Assembly: GCA_040772505.1 (NCBI GenBank)
Contig: JAXGYA010000001.1
Coordinates: 558,001-622,000, forward strand
Length of the DNA stretch: 64,000 bases
Source of the DNA: Mariniphaga sp040772505
Lineage (GTDB): Bacteria; Bacteroidota; Bacteroidia; Bacteroidales; Prolixibacteraceae
Reading direction: 5' to 3'
Of the stretch, positions 17,782 to 26,920 are shown piece after piece. Below the pieces are notes generated by a model. The model was given only the letters and a program-made list of their open reading frames with translations. It did no database searches and was not told where the DNA came from. The translations under genes were made by a program, and so were the position numbers. How positions within the stretch are numbered: position 1 is the first letter of the stretch; each line of letters begins with the position of its first letter.

Positions 17782-19218
17782 CTAACTGTTTTTTTGATTT
17801 TTTGAGTTTAGAAACTGTTTTGTGAGTGAATCCCTCACTTTTAGTAGTTTTTCTGAAATACCAACTCTATAAAGGTGCGGGCTGATAAAGCGCTTGTGCT
17901 CGTCGGGAAGCGAAGCTGCCCGGAGGAGCAGATAGCGGTGAATTTCTTCGGGATTTTTATTTTCCGAAATGATTTTTCCCTCTTGAACTACGGTTTGCAA
18001 AAGCGGTTCCTTTTGCAAATGCTTGATTTCACTGCATCTTTCAGAATGCAGCGGGTGATAAATCTTATCGGCATTTTCGGGCAATTCGTCTGCAACCAGC
18101 AGCGCATCCCGGATAAACATTCCCTGACTGTCGGTGCAGCGGTAAACCTGCTTTTTGCAGGGGAGAGTCTCCTTTTCGATGTTGTCGGAGAATTTCATTT
18201 TGGGCATACCGTTAATTTCCACAAGCTTGTAAATTCCATCCAGTGCAGCATCTTTTTTTCCGGTAATCAGTTCGGTGCCGATTCCAAAGGAGTCGATTGG
18301 GGCAGACTGATCCTGTAGTAAGCTTTTGATAACATGCTCATCCAACTGGTTTGAAACCACAATTTTAACATAATCCAAGCCGGCATTGTCCAGCATTTCC
18401 CGGGCTTTTTTACTCAGGTAAGCCAGGTCACCACTGTCTAACCGGATTGCCTTCAGCCGGTGTCCTTTCTTCTCCAGTTCATGTGCCACAATAATTGTGT
18501 TTGGGAGCCCTGTCTGAAGAGTATCATAAGTGTCAACAAGCAGTACCGTATTGTCGGGATTTATTTGGGCATAAGCACGAAAAGCTTCCAGCTCGCTGTC
18601 GAAGCTTTGAACCCAGGAGTGTGCCATCGTTCCCGAAACGGGAATTCCGAAAATTTTGCCGGCAAGAACGTTGGAAGTGCCCGAAGCGCCTCCAATGATT
18701 GTTGCTCGTGTTGCATGCAGTGCGCCCAATCCCTGGGCGCGGCGAAGCCCAAAATCAATAAAGGGTCTGTTTCCTGCCACAAGGCTGACCCTGAATGCCT
18801 TGGTGGCGATGAGCGATTCAAAATTGAGGATGTTCAGCAACATGCTTTCAATGAGCTGGCATTCGATAATGTTCCCTTCAACCTGAACTGCTGGAACGTT
18901 CGGAAAGATGATTTCACCCTCCCTGACACTCATAATATTGCCGGCAAACCTGAAGCCGGAAAGGTAGTTCAAAAACTCCCCGTCAAATCCTTTTTTCCTC
19001 AAAAATTCAATATCTTCCTCAGAAAATCTGAACTCCGCCAACATTTTCAGAAAGTCCTGAAGTCCGGCAAATACCGTAAATCCTCCTTTAAAAGGGTTTG
19101 TACGGAAAAAATAGTTGAATACGGCACTATCTTCCTTTTTGTTGCAATAGAAATATCCCTGAGCCATTGTCAGCTCATAAAAATCGGTATAAAGTCCCCA
19201 ATTTGTTGTTAACGGCAT
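17782..19218 (-). CDS. pncB: Nicotinate phosphoribosyltransferase
   Basis: 478 residues. Family signatures are present: TDFYELTMAQGYF at the N-terminus, the active-site region FGLRRAQG, SGTMAHSWVQSF, and LLVDTYDTLQTG with RLDSGDL. The enzyme makes nicotinate mononucleotide from nicotinate and PRPP in the NAD salvage (Preiss-Handler) pathway in the cytoplasm. It lies 73 bp downstream of purA on the same strand and may be cotranscribed; both use phosphoribosyl metabolism. Confidence 0.95.
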   Translation of the reverse strand: MPLTTNWGLYTDFYELTMAQGYFYCNKKEDSAVFNYFFRTNPFKGGFTVFAGLQDFLKMLAEFRFSEEDIEFLRKKGFDGEFLNYLSGFRFAGNIMSVREGEIIFPNVPAVQVEGNIIECQLIESMLLNILNFESLIATKAFRVSLVAGNRPFIDFGLRRAQGLGALHATRATIIGGASGTSNVLAGKIFGIPVSGTMAHSWVQSFDSELEAFRAYAQINPDNTVLLVDTYDTLQTGLPNTIIVAHELEKKGHRLKAIRLDSGDLAYLSKKAREMLDNAGLDYVKIVVSNQLDEHVIKSLLQDQSAPIDSFGIGTELITGKKDAALDGIYKLVEINGMPKMKFSDNIEKETLPCKKQVYRCTDSQGMFIRDALLVADELPENADKIYHPLHSERCSEIKHLQKEPLLQTVVQEGKIISENKNPEEIHRYLLLRAASLPDEHKRFISPHLYRVGISEKLLKVRDSLTKQFLNSKNQKNS

Positions 19219-19291
19219 TTTCTGTTTCTGAAAAAATTAAACTGAATCTTGTGTCGAAACTGGAAAAATATCGGTCATCCGAGGCATTGCC

Positions 19292-20572
19292 CTATTCTGC
19301 CTGTTTCAGTATAATGGTCTGTTCACGATTTGGCCCAACCGAAACAATGGTAACAGGAATTCCAATCTCTTTTTCAATGAACCGGATATAATTTTTCAGT
19401 TCCGGAGGAAAATCTTCCTGTTTTTTCACATCGGTAAGGTCTCTGTTCCATCCGGTAAGCTCTGTGTAAACAGGCTTCAGTCCGGGAGTGAGTTCATATG
19501 GGAAATGATTGAGCTTTTCCCCGTTTGTTTCATATTCCACGCATACTTTGATGGTTTTGAACGAATCGAGCACATCAGCTTTCATCATAATCAGTTCGGT
19601 AACCCCATTCAGCATCACTGCGTATTTAAGCGCAACCAGGTCTAACCAGCCGCAGCGGCGGGGTCTTCCTGTTGTTGAGCCATATTCGTTCCCCGCTTTG
19701 CGGAGCAGATCGCCGGTTGCATCGTTCAGTTCGGTGGGGAAGGGACCCATGCCCACCCGGGTGCAGTAAGCCTTGAAAATTCCGTAAACTTTTCCGATTT
19801 TCCCGGGCGCAATCCCGAGCCCGGTGCAGGCGCCGGCGCAAATCGTACTGGAGCTGGTTACAAACGGATAGGAGCCAAAGTCGATATCCAGCAGTGTGCC
19901 CTGTGCACCTTCAGCCAAAACAGATTTTCCATTGTCTAATGAGTCGTTAACAAGATACTCTGTATCAGTAATCTGAAAGGATTTTAATACTTCTATGCCT
20001 TCAAACCATTCCTTTTCATACTCCTCAAGAGTTTGCCTGAAATCGTACCTGTAATATTCCGACAGCATCGTTTCGTGATTTCTGATGCGTTCCCGGTATT
20101 TATTTTCAAAATCATTGAACAGGTCGCCTACACGAAGTCCCTCACGTCCGATTTTATCCCTGTAGGTAGGCCCAATTCCCTTTAGGGTTGAGCCAATTTT
20201 TGTTGTTCCCTTTTTTTGCTCCGATGCAGCATCAAGAATTTTGTGAGTGGGCAAAATCAGATGTGCTTTTGTTGAGATATAGAGGTTTTCAGAGAGTTCA
20301 ACACCAATTTTCCTGATGTTTTCAATCTCCTTTTTGAAAATAACGGGGTCGATCACTACTCCGTTTCCGATAATGTTGATTTTGTTCTCACGGAAAATTC
20401 CCGAAGGTATGGTGTGAAGCACCTGCTTAATATTGTTAAATTCCAGTGTGTGACCGGCATTGGGACCACCCTGGAATCTGGCAATCACATCATATTCAGG
20501 AGTCAAAACATCCACAATTTTCCCTTTTCCCTCATCGCCCCACTGCAGGCCCAGCAAAACATCTGCTTTCAT
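19292..20572 (-). CDS. purA: Adenylosuccinate synthetase
   Basis: 426 residues, full length. The P-loop-like start GLQWGDEGKGKIVD, GGPNAGHTL, the IMP-binding STTGRPRRCGWLD stretch and the C-terminal VSVGPNREQTI are all present. It converts IMP, Asp and GTP to adenylosuccinate in AMP synthesis. The 167-bp gap to the Fur-like gene upstream is AT-rich with no feature I can name. Confidence 0.97.
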   Translation of the reverse strand: MKADVLLGLQWGDEGKGKIVDVLTPEYDVIARFQGGPNAGHTLEFNNIKQVLHTIPSGIFRENKINIIGNGVVIDPVIFKKEIENIRKIGVELSENLYISTKAHLILPTHKILDAASEQKKGTTKIGSTLKGIGPTYRDKIGREGLRVGDLFNDFENKYRERIRNHETMLSEYYRYDFRQTLEEYEKEWFEGIEVLKSFQITDTEYLVNDSLDNGKSVLAEGAQGTLLDIDFGSYPFVTSSSTICAGACTGLGIAPGKIGKVYGIFKAYCTRVGMGPFPTELNDATGDLLRKAGNEYGSTTGRPRRCGWLDLVALKYAVMLNGVTELIMMKADVLDSFKTIKVCVEYETNGEKLNHFPYELTPGLKPVYTELTGWNRDLTDVKKQEDFPPELKNYIRFIEKEIGIPVTIVSVGPNREQTIILKQAE

Positions 20573-20739
20573 CTTTGGTTTTAAAAATTAATTTTTAGAT
20601 TGAAACCATAAAAATAGTTCCTTGAGGAAGTATATCCATGGCACTTTTGTCAAGCGCTTAAAAATAGTGTATTTAGTCTGATATGTGAGCAAAACTTTTT
20701 GAATATCAGCATTGATTTTATGATTAAGTAAAATAAATT

Positions 20740-21186
20740 TTATTTGCTATCCAGGGTTTCGCCGTATATGTAAAGTGTGTGGTGGCTGTGTCTGAAATTA
20801 TTTTTCAGGCAGGCATCCTCAATGATTTCCTGAATACGCGGGTCATAAAACTCTACAATCTTCCCGCTGACAGTATCAATCATGTGGTCGTGCTGCGCAG
20901 TAGCAAACGTTTTTTCATAGTGGGTAATGTTTTTCCCAAACTGATGTTTAACAATCAGCTTGCAATCCAGCAACAAATCTATCGTATTGTAAAGTGTAGC
21001 CCGGCTCACCTGATAGTTTTTGTTTTTCATCAGCCTGTACAGAGTGTCAACATCAAAATGGTCATTCTGCAGATAGATTTCCTCAAGTATGGCAAAACGC
21101 TCCGATGTTTTGCGATGATTGTTTTTTTCGAGATATTCTGTGAAAATATTTTTGACAGTATCCCTTGTTTTATAGCTATTCATCAC
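20740..21186 (-). CDS. Fur/PerR-family transcriptional regulator lacking the CxxC zinc site
   Basis: 148 residues. An N-terminal winged helix (KTSERFAILEEIYLQNDHFDVDTLYRLM, VSRATLYNTIDLLLDCKLI) precedes a C-terminal dimerisation domain with HDHMIDTVSGKIVEFYDPRI. The usual ICxxCGKxxEF structural zinc site is replaced by IDTVSGKIVEF, so both cysteines are absent. The metal-site His residues HDH and HSHH are kept. It probably represses metal- or peroxide-response genes. It lies 61 bp after rel/spoT. Confidence 0.88.
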   Translation of the reverse strand: MMNSYKTRDTVKNIFTEYLEKNNHRKTSERFAILEEIYLQNDHFDVDTLYRLMKNKNYQVSRATLYNTIDLLLDCKLIVKHQFGKNITHYEKTFATAQHDHMIDTVSGKIVEFYDPRIQEIIEDACLKNNFRHSHHTLYIYGETLDSK

Positions 21187-21247
21187 TTAGTGTTTTTAAA
21201 TCAAGGGATAAAAATAGAAATATTTTCTTATTTAGAACAGTTTTAAA

Positions 21248-23536
21248 TTACTCATTTAAATTTTCATCGCGAGAAACCCGTTCAATCCCCTTAACTTTTG
21301 CCAGTCGGGAAATGAGCAGGTGCAGGTCATCGGCATTGTGGATATAGAGGAAAAGGTCGCCTTTGAAAATTCCTTCATGGGCGTCTAATTTCAGTGAGCG
21401 CATGTTAATACTGTGTTGTTTGGAGATCATGTTTATCACTTCACTGGCGATTCCTATCCGGTCAAATCCTTCAAGCCGCAGCCGGGTGAGATAGGATTGC
21501 TTTTTAAATTTTGTCCACTCCACGGCAATTACCCTGTTTCCGTGGCTGGAAAGAAATTTTTCAATCTCCTTGCATCCGGTTTTGTGAATAATAACATGGT
21601 CGTCTGTTGAAAGGTAGCCGATTACCTTGTCGCCGGGAATGGGATTGCAGCATTTTGCAAGGGAAAAAGAGATATTGTCCTGTGCTTCTTTGAGTATAAA
21701 TGGCTTTTGCTTGTCAATCTTGTAGTGTTTTTCCGCCTCTTCCGTTTCATTTTCCAGTTCATAGTCACTTTCCGAATCTGTCTCCGGGACTGCATCCTGC
21801 GGCTCTTCTTTCTTTTTCCGGCTGAATGAAATGTTCCAGTATTTAACCAGTTTGTTGGGTGATTTTTTTCCCAGTATCTCCGGCAGCTCGTCCAGATCGA
21901 GGAATCCCATGCCCACATCGGAGAAGAGCTGCTCCTTGTTGTTCAAATTGAAGTGTGCAACTATTTTTTTCAGATTATTGGCTGTGATTGGTGCATGGGC
22001 TGCCTTCATAGCCTCCTCAACCATCTCTTTTCCTTTTTCCACATGCTGTCTTCGTTGCAGTTTAAAGGCATTTTTAATTTTTGAACGCGCCTTGGCGGTT
22101 GTAGCAAACTGGAGCCACTCCAGTTTGGGAGTCTGGTTTTTGGACGAAAGGATTTCAACCTGGTCGCCATTGCCAAGCACATGGCTGATAGGAACCAGTT
22201 TCAGGTTAATTTTTGCACCGATACATTTGTTTCCTAATTCGGTGTGTATTTCGTAGGCAAGGTCGATGACGGTTGAGCCCTGTGGCAGGGTGATCATGTC
22301 CCCTTTGGGCGTAAAAACGTTAATCTCCGTAGTGAAAAGATTTAACTTGAAATCGTCTAAAAACTCAAAGGTGTCGGAGTCGGGCGTGCGGAGTTGTTCT
22401 CTGATGCGTTCAATCCAGATATCCAACTCTTTTTCAAATGTACTGATGTCTTTATACCTATAATGTGCGGCAAAGCCGTGCTCTGCTACCTCATCCATGC
22501 GCTCGGTGCGAATCTGCACTTCCACCCAGTTTCCCTGCGGTCCCATGACGGTTACATGCAGCGATTCGTATCCGTTAACTTTTGGCGTAGTAATCCAGTC
22601 GCGTATCCTGTCTGGCTTTGGTCTGTAAATGTCTGTAACCAAAGAGAGTACATCGAAACATTGCCGTTTTTCCGAAATATCGGGCTTTGCCTTGATGATA
22701 ATGCGCACTGCCAGAATATCGTAAATTTCATTGAAGGCAACTCCCTTGTTCCGCATTTTTTGCCAAATGGAATAGGTCGATTTCAGCCGGTTGGTAACGG
22801 TGCTTTCAATGTTTTCTTCATCGAGTTTTTCCTTTATCGGGCGGATGAACTCATTAACCAGATAGTTTCGTTTCTCTTCCTGGTTGTGGAGCATCAGCAA
22901 AATTTTATTGTACTCTTCCGGGTGCTTGTGTTTAAAGCTGAGCTCTTCAAGTTGGCTTTTTATGGCATAAAGTCCCAGCCGGTGAGCCAATGGAACGTAC
23001 AGGAAAAGTGTTTCTCCGGCAATTTTAATCTTTTTGTGTTGAGGCAAGGAGTCTAACGTTTGCATATTGTGCAGGCGGTCAGCAATCTTGATGAGAATTA
23101 CCCGAACATCCTCCGAAATGGTCATCAGCATTTTACGAAGGGTGAGCGCTTGGCGCAAATCAAAATCGCCCGATAATTTTGTCAATCCGTCAACTATCCG
23201 TGCAACCTTTTTGCCAAACATGTTTTCAATGTCGGTAATGGAGTACTCGGTATCCTCCACTACATCATGCAAAATGGCAGCACAAATGGATGTGGCTCCC
23301 AGTCCCAGATCGCTGGCAACAATATGGGCAACAGCAATAGAATGAATGATATAAGGCTCGCCCGATTTTCTTTTAATTCCGTCGTGTGCAGCATTGGCAA
23401 ACTGAAAGGATCTCTGAATCCTTGCCAGCCGCTCATCATCAAACTTGTTTTTGATAACTTTCAGAAAATTCTGATAGCGATCTTCAATTTGTCTTATTTC
23501 AGCTTTGGTGAAATATTGCAATTTATTGTCTCCCAA
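21248..23536 (-). CDS. Bifunctional (p)ppGpp synthetase/hydrolase, Rel/SpoT
   Basis: 762 residues. The HD hydrolase domain is intact (IHSIAVAHI, AAILHDVVEDT; about residues 65-200). The synthetase domain follows (RLKSTYSIWQKM, YDILAVRIII, GYESLHVTVMG, VEVQIRTERMDEVAEHGFAAH; about 255-380), then a TGS domain (INVFTPKGDMITLPQGSTVIDLAYEIH), a helical region, and a C-terminal ACT domain (about 690-762). It sets stringent-response alarmone levels. The next gene upstream ends 7 bp away, so it is probably in one operon with the sugar genes. Confidence 0.95.
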   Translation of the reverse strand: MGDNKLQYFTKAEIRQIEDRYQNFLKVIKNKFDDERLARIQRSFQFANAAHDGIKRKSGEPYIIHSIAVAHIVASDLGLGATSICAAILHDVVEDTEYSITDIENMFGKKVARIVDGLTKLSGDFDLRQALTLRKMLMTISEDVRVILIKIADRLHNMQTLDSLPQHKKIKIAGETLFLYVPLAHRLGLYAIKSQLEELSFKHKHPEEYNKILLMLHNQEEKRNYLVNEFIRPIKEKLDEENIESTVTNRLKSTYSIWQKMRNKGVAFNEIYDILAVRIIIKAKPDISEKRQCFDVLSLVTDIYRPKPDRIRDWITTPKVNGYESLHVTVMGPQGNWVEVQIRTERMDEVAEHGFAAHYRYKDISTFEKELDIWIERIREQLRTPDSDTFEFLDDFKLNLFTTEINVFTPKGDMITLPQGSTVIDLAYEIHTELGNKCIGAKINLKLVPISHVLGNGDQVEILSSKNQTPKLEWLQFATTAKARSKIKNAFKLQRRQHVEKGKEMVEEAMKAAHAPITANNLKKIVAHFNLNNKEQLFSDVGMGFLDLDELPEILGKKSPNKLVKYWNISFSRKKKEEPQDAVPETDSESDYELENETEEAEKHYKIDKQKPFILKEAQDNISFSLAKCCNPIPGDKVIGYLSTDDHVIIHKTGCKEIEKFLSSHGNRVIAVEWTKFKKQSYLTRLRLEGFDRIGIASEVINMISKQHSINMRSLKLDAHEGIFKGDLFLYIHNADDLHLLISRLAKVKGIERVSRDENLNE

Positions 23537-23543
23537 TTATTTT

Positions 23544-24287
23544 TTAAAAGATTTTTAAAAAGTCGGTTTGCGCCTGTCTGTACGCCGAAGGTGTTCCGAT
23601 GTCAATAAAATATCCTTTGAATTCCAATCCCCAAAAATACTCTTTTTCATAAAACTTTTCAAGAAAATCTTTTTCCAGTGAGAACTGCCCGGGCAGTCCC
23701 AATTCCAAAAATTTCTTTCTGGAAATAATATATGTTCCCCCGCTTATGAGTCCTGTGCCCTGTCCACCGATTTTTTCCTGAAATGCGATAATCCTGCCGT
23801 TCTTGTCAGTTGCAATGGTGCCGTAGCGCGTGGTGTCTTCCCTCTTTTTCAGTGCTATTGAAACGGTTGCATTGTTCTGTGTGTGGAAACCGGCTAACAT
23901 TTTCAGGTCAATATCAAAAAGTGTGTCGCCGTTCACCACAGTAACATGATTGGTTGCTGCCTGCTGCATGGCCAAAAGCACACCGCCGCCTGTTCCCAAA
24001 GGAGTGGTCTCGTGTGAGTAGCTGACAGTGATGCCATTAAAGCTGTTTCCAAAGTGGTTTTCAATATATTCTGCCTTGTAGCCAACACTAAGAATAATGT
24101 GCTTTATACCGTTTTTTCCCAGATAGTTTATCAGGTATTCAAGAAATGGTTTGCCGTTGATTTCAGCCATTGGTTTAGGCACATCGCTTATGGTGTTTTT
24201 AAGGCGTGTTCCCTTCCCGCCGGCAAGGATGATAGCCTCGGTGCAGATATCGGGCGGTTGATTTTGACTCTTTTGAGTTGCTTTCAT
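23544..24287 (-). CDS. Nucleotidyltransferase, likely heptose-1-phosphate guanylyltransferase (HddC-like)
   Basis: 247 residues. The nucleotidyltransferase signature is AIILAGGKGTRLKNTISDVPKPMAEINGKPFLEYL (the GGKGTR loop at about residues 23-28), with VVNGDTLFDID as the metal-binding Asp region. Adjacency to a GHMP kinase of HddA type (18-bp gap) suggests GDP-D-glycero-D-manno-heptose synthesis for surface glycans. The exact sugar and nucleotide are inferred. No GmhA or GmhB homologue is in the window. Confidence 0.85.
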   Translation of the reverse strand: MKATQKSQNQPPDICTEAIILAGGKGTRLKNTISDVPKPMAEINGKPFLEYLINYLGKNGIKHIILSVGYKAEYIENHFGNSFNGITVSYSHETTPLGTGGGVLLAMQQAATNHVTVVNGDTLFDIDLKMLAGFHTQNNATVSIALKKREDTTRYGTIATDKNGRIIAFQEKIGGQGTGLISGGTYIISRKKFLELGLPGQFSLEKDFLEKFYEKEYFWGLEFKGYFIDIGTPSAYRQAQTDFLKIF

Positions 24288-24305
24288 GCTGAAGAATATT
24301 GTGAA

Positions 24306-25328
24306 TTAGATACTCCAGCTGTTAAGCCCGTTTTTTGTGAACTGAAAAGGCTGTATCATTCCGCCTGCCATTTTTAGTGCTTCAATCACTTTGTGGCGCG
24401 TGTTGCCGGGGCAATAAAAAAACATATATCCGCCACCGCCGGCGCCGCTGATTTTTCCGCCAGTTGCACCTGCCCTGATGGCAATATTGTATAATTCATC
24501 TAATTCCTTATTGGAAATGCCGCCAGCCATTTTTTTCTTGTATTCCCACGCTTCCATCATAATTTTCCCGATTTTGTCCAGGTCTCCCTTTAAAATCGCC
24601 TCTTTCATTACTACCGCCATTTTTTTTGTCTGGTGCATGGCTTCAATGGAATCTTCATTCCTGTTGTGGATGTTGCTTTGCTGCTCTTCGATAATTACCG
24701 ACGACAGGCGGCTGGTCCCGGTGTGGTAAAGTACAATATTGTGCGTCAGTTCATTGATTATGTTGCTTCGGATACGCAGAGGATTTACGATAACTTTTTC
24801 ATTATCATAAAATTCCATAAAGTTAAATCCACCAAATGTTGCTGCATACTGATCCTGTTTGCCGCCGGCAAATTTCAAATCAACTCTTTCTGCCGTGTAG
24901 GCAAGGTGGGCAATGTCATATTCTCCAAGGGGCAGGTTGAGCCACTCCACAAAAGCGCCGGCTATCGCCGTAACAAGCGTGGATGAGGAGCCAAGCCCGG
25001 AGCCGGGCGGTGCATCAACATAGGTGATGATTTCAAACGCAAGTTTCCCGGTATCGTATCTTTTGACAATCTGATTGTAAACAGCCTTTGCCAGGTCTAA
25101 ATTGCCGTCGTAGGGCAATTGGGCGGCAGAGGTGAATTCGGAGCTCTTTTTTTTGTCTGCGGCATGAATGATGATTTTGTCATCACTTCGTGGAATGATG
25201 GTGGCATAGGCATACATATTTATTGTGGCATTCAGAACCGCACCGCCAAACAGGTCGGAATAGGGTGATACATCGGTTCCGCCCCCGGCAAAGCCTATGC
25301 GCAGAGGGGCTCTACTCCTGATTATCAT
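24306..25328 (-). CDS. GHMP-family sugar kinase, likely D-glycero-D-manno-heptose 7-phosphate kinase (HddA-like)
   Basis: About 340 residues from the ATG at 25328 (MIIRSRAPLRIGFAGGGTD); the frame is open to an earlier ATG at 25355, but MIIRSRAP is the usual family start. The GHMP motif DAPPGSGLGSSSTLVTAI lies near residues 105-122, and GGKISGAGGGGYMFFY at the C-terminus is motif 3. It phosphorylates a heptose-7-phosphate (or a related sugar) at C1. The start overlaps the end of the glycosyltransferase gene by 17 bp. Confidence 0.87.
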   Translation of the reverse strand: MIIRSRAPLRIGFAGGGTDVSPYSDLFGGAVLNATINMYAYATIIPRSDDKIIIHAADKKKSSEFTSAAQLPYDGNLDLAKAVYNQIVKRYDTGKLAFEIITYVDAPPGSGLGSSSTLVTAIAGAFVEWLNLPLGEYDIAHLAYTAERVDLKFAGGKQDQYAATFGGFNFMEFYDNEKVIVNPLRIRSNIINELTHNIVLYHTGTSRLSSVIIEEQQSNIHNRNEDSIEAMHQTKKMAVVMKEAILKGDLDKIGKIMMEAWEYKKKMAGGISNKELDELYNIAIRAGATGGKISGAGGGGYMFFYCPGNTRHKVIEALKMAGGMIQPFQFTKNGLNSWSI

Positions 25329-26466
25329 TTTGTTGAATTTTGTTGAACATTTCAAAAACTGCTGATGTCATGCCTGACCACAGAAACTTTTTCTTTTCTG
25401 TGCGAACGTTTGCTTCAAAAATACCCTTTTTGCCGGTAGTAAAAAAATCATGCAGCGCATCCGCAATCTGCCGTTCATCAGGTTCGGTAACATAACCCAC
25501 CACATTGTGCGGAATAATTTCGGGGAGTCCGCCCACATTGGTTACCAGCATGGTCTTATCAAAATGATAGGAAATCTGGGTTACCCCGCTTTGCGTGGCG
25601 TGTTTGTATGGCTGCGCTACAATGTCGGCAGCGCTGAAGTAGGCTGCAACCTCATCATTTTGGATAAAACGGGTGTGTAAAATCACCTTTTCCTGCAGTT
25701 GCAGTTTTTCAATGAGCTGAATATACGGTTTTTGGTCGCAATAAAATTCGCCGGCAACAATGAGTTTAACGGGCATTTTCCGAATACGGGCGTCTGCAAA
25801 TGCTTTCAGTAAAAGGTCGAGACCTTTGTAGTCGCGTATAAATCCAAAGAACAGAACATAGCTGAACTGTGCGTCTAACTCCAGCATACTCAGTGCTTTC
25901 TCTTTATCAACGGGATTGCCGAAGTTATCAAAAAGAGGGTGGGGGCTCAGTTTTACGGGCAGTTTATCCGTGAACCGGAAAACATCTTCGGCCACACTTT
26001 TCGACTGAGCAATCACCCCGTCGATTCGTTTTAGAAAATAGCGGGTCAGCAGCCTGTCGCCGGGCCTTTTTTCGTGCGGAATAATGTTGTCGGCAATGCA
26101 GATAATCCGGGAATAGCGGTTTTTTCTGATTCGTCCGGCAATGGTTCCGAAACAGGGCGCCATAAAGGGCAGCCAATACTTGATGATCACTATCTCCGGT
26201 TTTTCCCTTCTGATTCTGTTGCCGGTTTTAAACCAGCTGAAGGGATTGATGGAGTTGATTGTCCTTGAAATTCTCAGGTTTTCCGGCGCTTCTCCTTCTG
26301 CATATTGAGATTTTCCCGGGAAAAGCAATTTTGGGTATTGCAGGGTAAAAGTCTCGATACTCACGTTGTAGCCTTCATTTTGAAATTCGGTGGCAAGACG
26401 CTCGTTGTAGGATGCCAGGCCACCCCTGAAGGGGAAAGCAGTTCCAATGATTTTAACGGTTTTCAA
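25312..26466 (-). CDS. Glycosyltransferase, GT4-like
   Basis: 384 residues starting at a TTG (MKTVKIIGTAFPFRGGLASYNERLA). No in-frame ATG lies near, and the start overlaps the end of the NUDIX gene by 14 bp. A two-Rossmann GT-B pattern is visible: GLASYNERL at the N-terminus, and in the C-terminal half LFFGFIRDYKGLDLLLKAFADA and ADIVAQPYKHATQSGVTQISYHF with the E-x7-E-like region. It transfers an activated sugar to a glycan acceptor, possibly the GDP-heptose made by its neighbours. Confidence 0.88.
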   Translation of the reverse strand: MKTVKIIGTAFPFRGGLASYNERLATEFQNEGYNVSIETFTLQYPKLLFPGKSQYAEGEAPENLRISRTINSINPFSWFKTGNRIRREKPEIVIIKYWLPFMAPCFGTIAGRIRKNRYSRIICIADNIIPHEKRPGDRLLTRYFLKRIDGVIAQSKSVAEDVFRFTDKLPVKLSPHPLFDNFGNPVDKEKALSMLELDAQFSYVLFFGFIRDYKGLDLLLKAFADARIRKMPVKLIVAGEFYCDQKPYIQLIEKLQLQEKVILHTRFIQNDEVAAYFSAADIVAQPYKHATQSGVTQISYHFDKTMLVTNVGGLPEIIPHNVVGYVTEPDERQIADALHDFFTTGKKGIFEANVRTEKKKFLWSGMTSAVFEMFNKIQQNDNQE

Positions 26467-26920
26467 AATTTTTGCTTTTTAATTTGCCGGCTACAAACTT
26501 ATCAATCGGAAACGATAAATCGCCGGTTTTCAACTCATTTAATTTTATCCACCGGAAACTTTGGCTGCCGTTTTCCATTTTTTCAAAGTCGAAAGGTTTT
26601 TGGGAAACTTTAAAGCGCAACGGAGTTTTCAGCTCAGCAAGGTAATAGATACTGATAATCTGCTGTTTTTCAAAGAAAAACGCCTGCTGAAAAAAATCGG
26701 TAGTGTAGAAATGGCGGACATTCTTCAGCTCCTGTCCGTTACACTCCTCCCGAAATTCGCGTCTCAGGCAGTCAATGGTCCCTTCGCCATACTTCAACCC
26801 GCCGCCCGGGAATTTTGTCATTTTCGTATTCAGCTGGAATTCGTCGGTGAGAAGTACCTCATTTTCCGCATTCAAAATAATACCATAAATGCGAACGATA
26901 AAAGTTTCCGGATTTTTCAT
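26453..26920 (-). CDS. NUDIX hydrolase
   Basis: 155 residues. The NUDIX box reads GGGLKYGEGTIDCLRREFREE, with the REFREE core intact; the following Cys-Asn replaces the more usual Thr-Gly. The N-terminal half (IVRIYGIILNAENEVLLTDEF) forms the beta-sheet of the fold. It hydrolyses a nucleoside-diphosphate-linked substrate that cannot be named. The gene overlaps the end of miaA by 4 bp and the glycosyltransferase start by 14 bp, so it is translated within this operon. Confidence 0.9.
   Translation of the reverse strand: MKNPETFIVRIYGIILNAENEVLLTDEFQLNTKMTKFPGGGLKYGEGTIDCLRREFREECNGQELKNVRHFYTTDFFQQAFFFEKQQIISIYYLAELKTPLRFKVSQKPFDFEKMENGSQSFRWIKLNELKTGDLSFPIDKFVAGKLKSKNFENR

Noticed and set aside
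18460..19212. 250-codon open frame on the plus strand across pncB
   Set aside because: Antisense shadow of a clearly coding gene; no start context or family.
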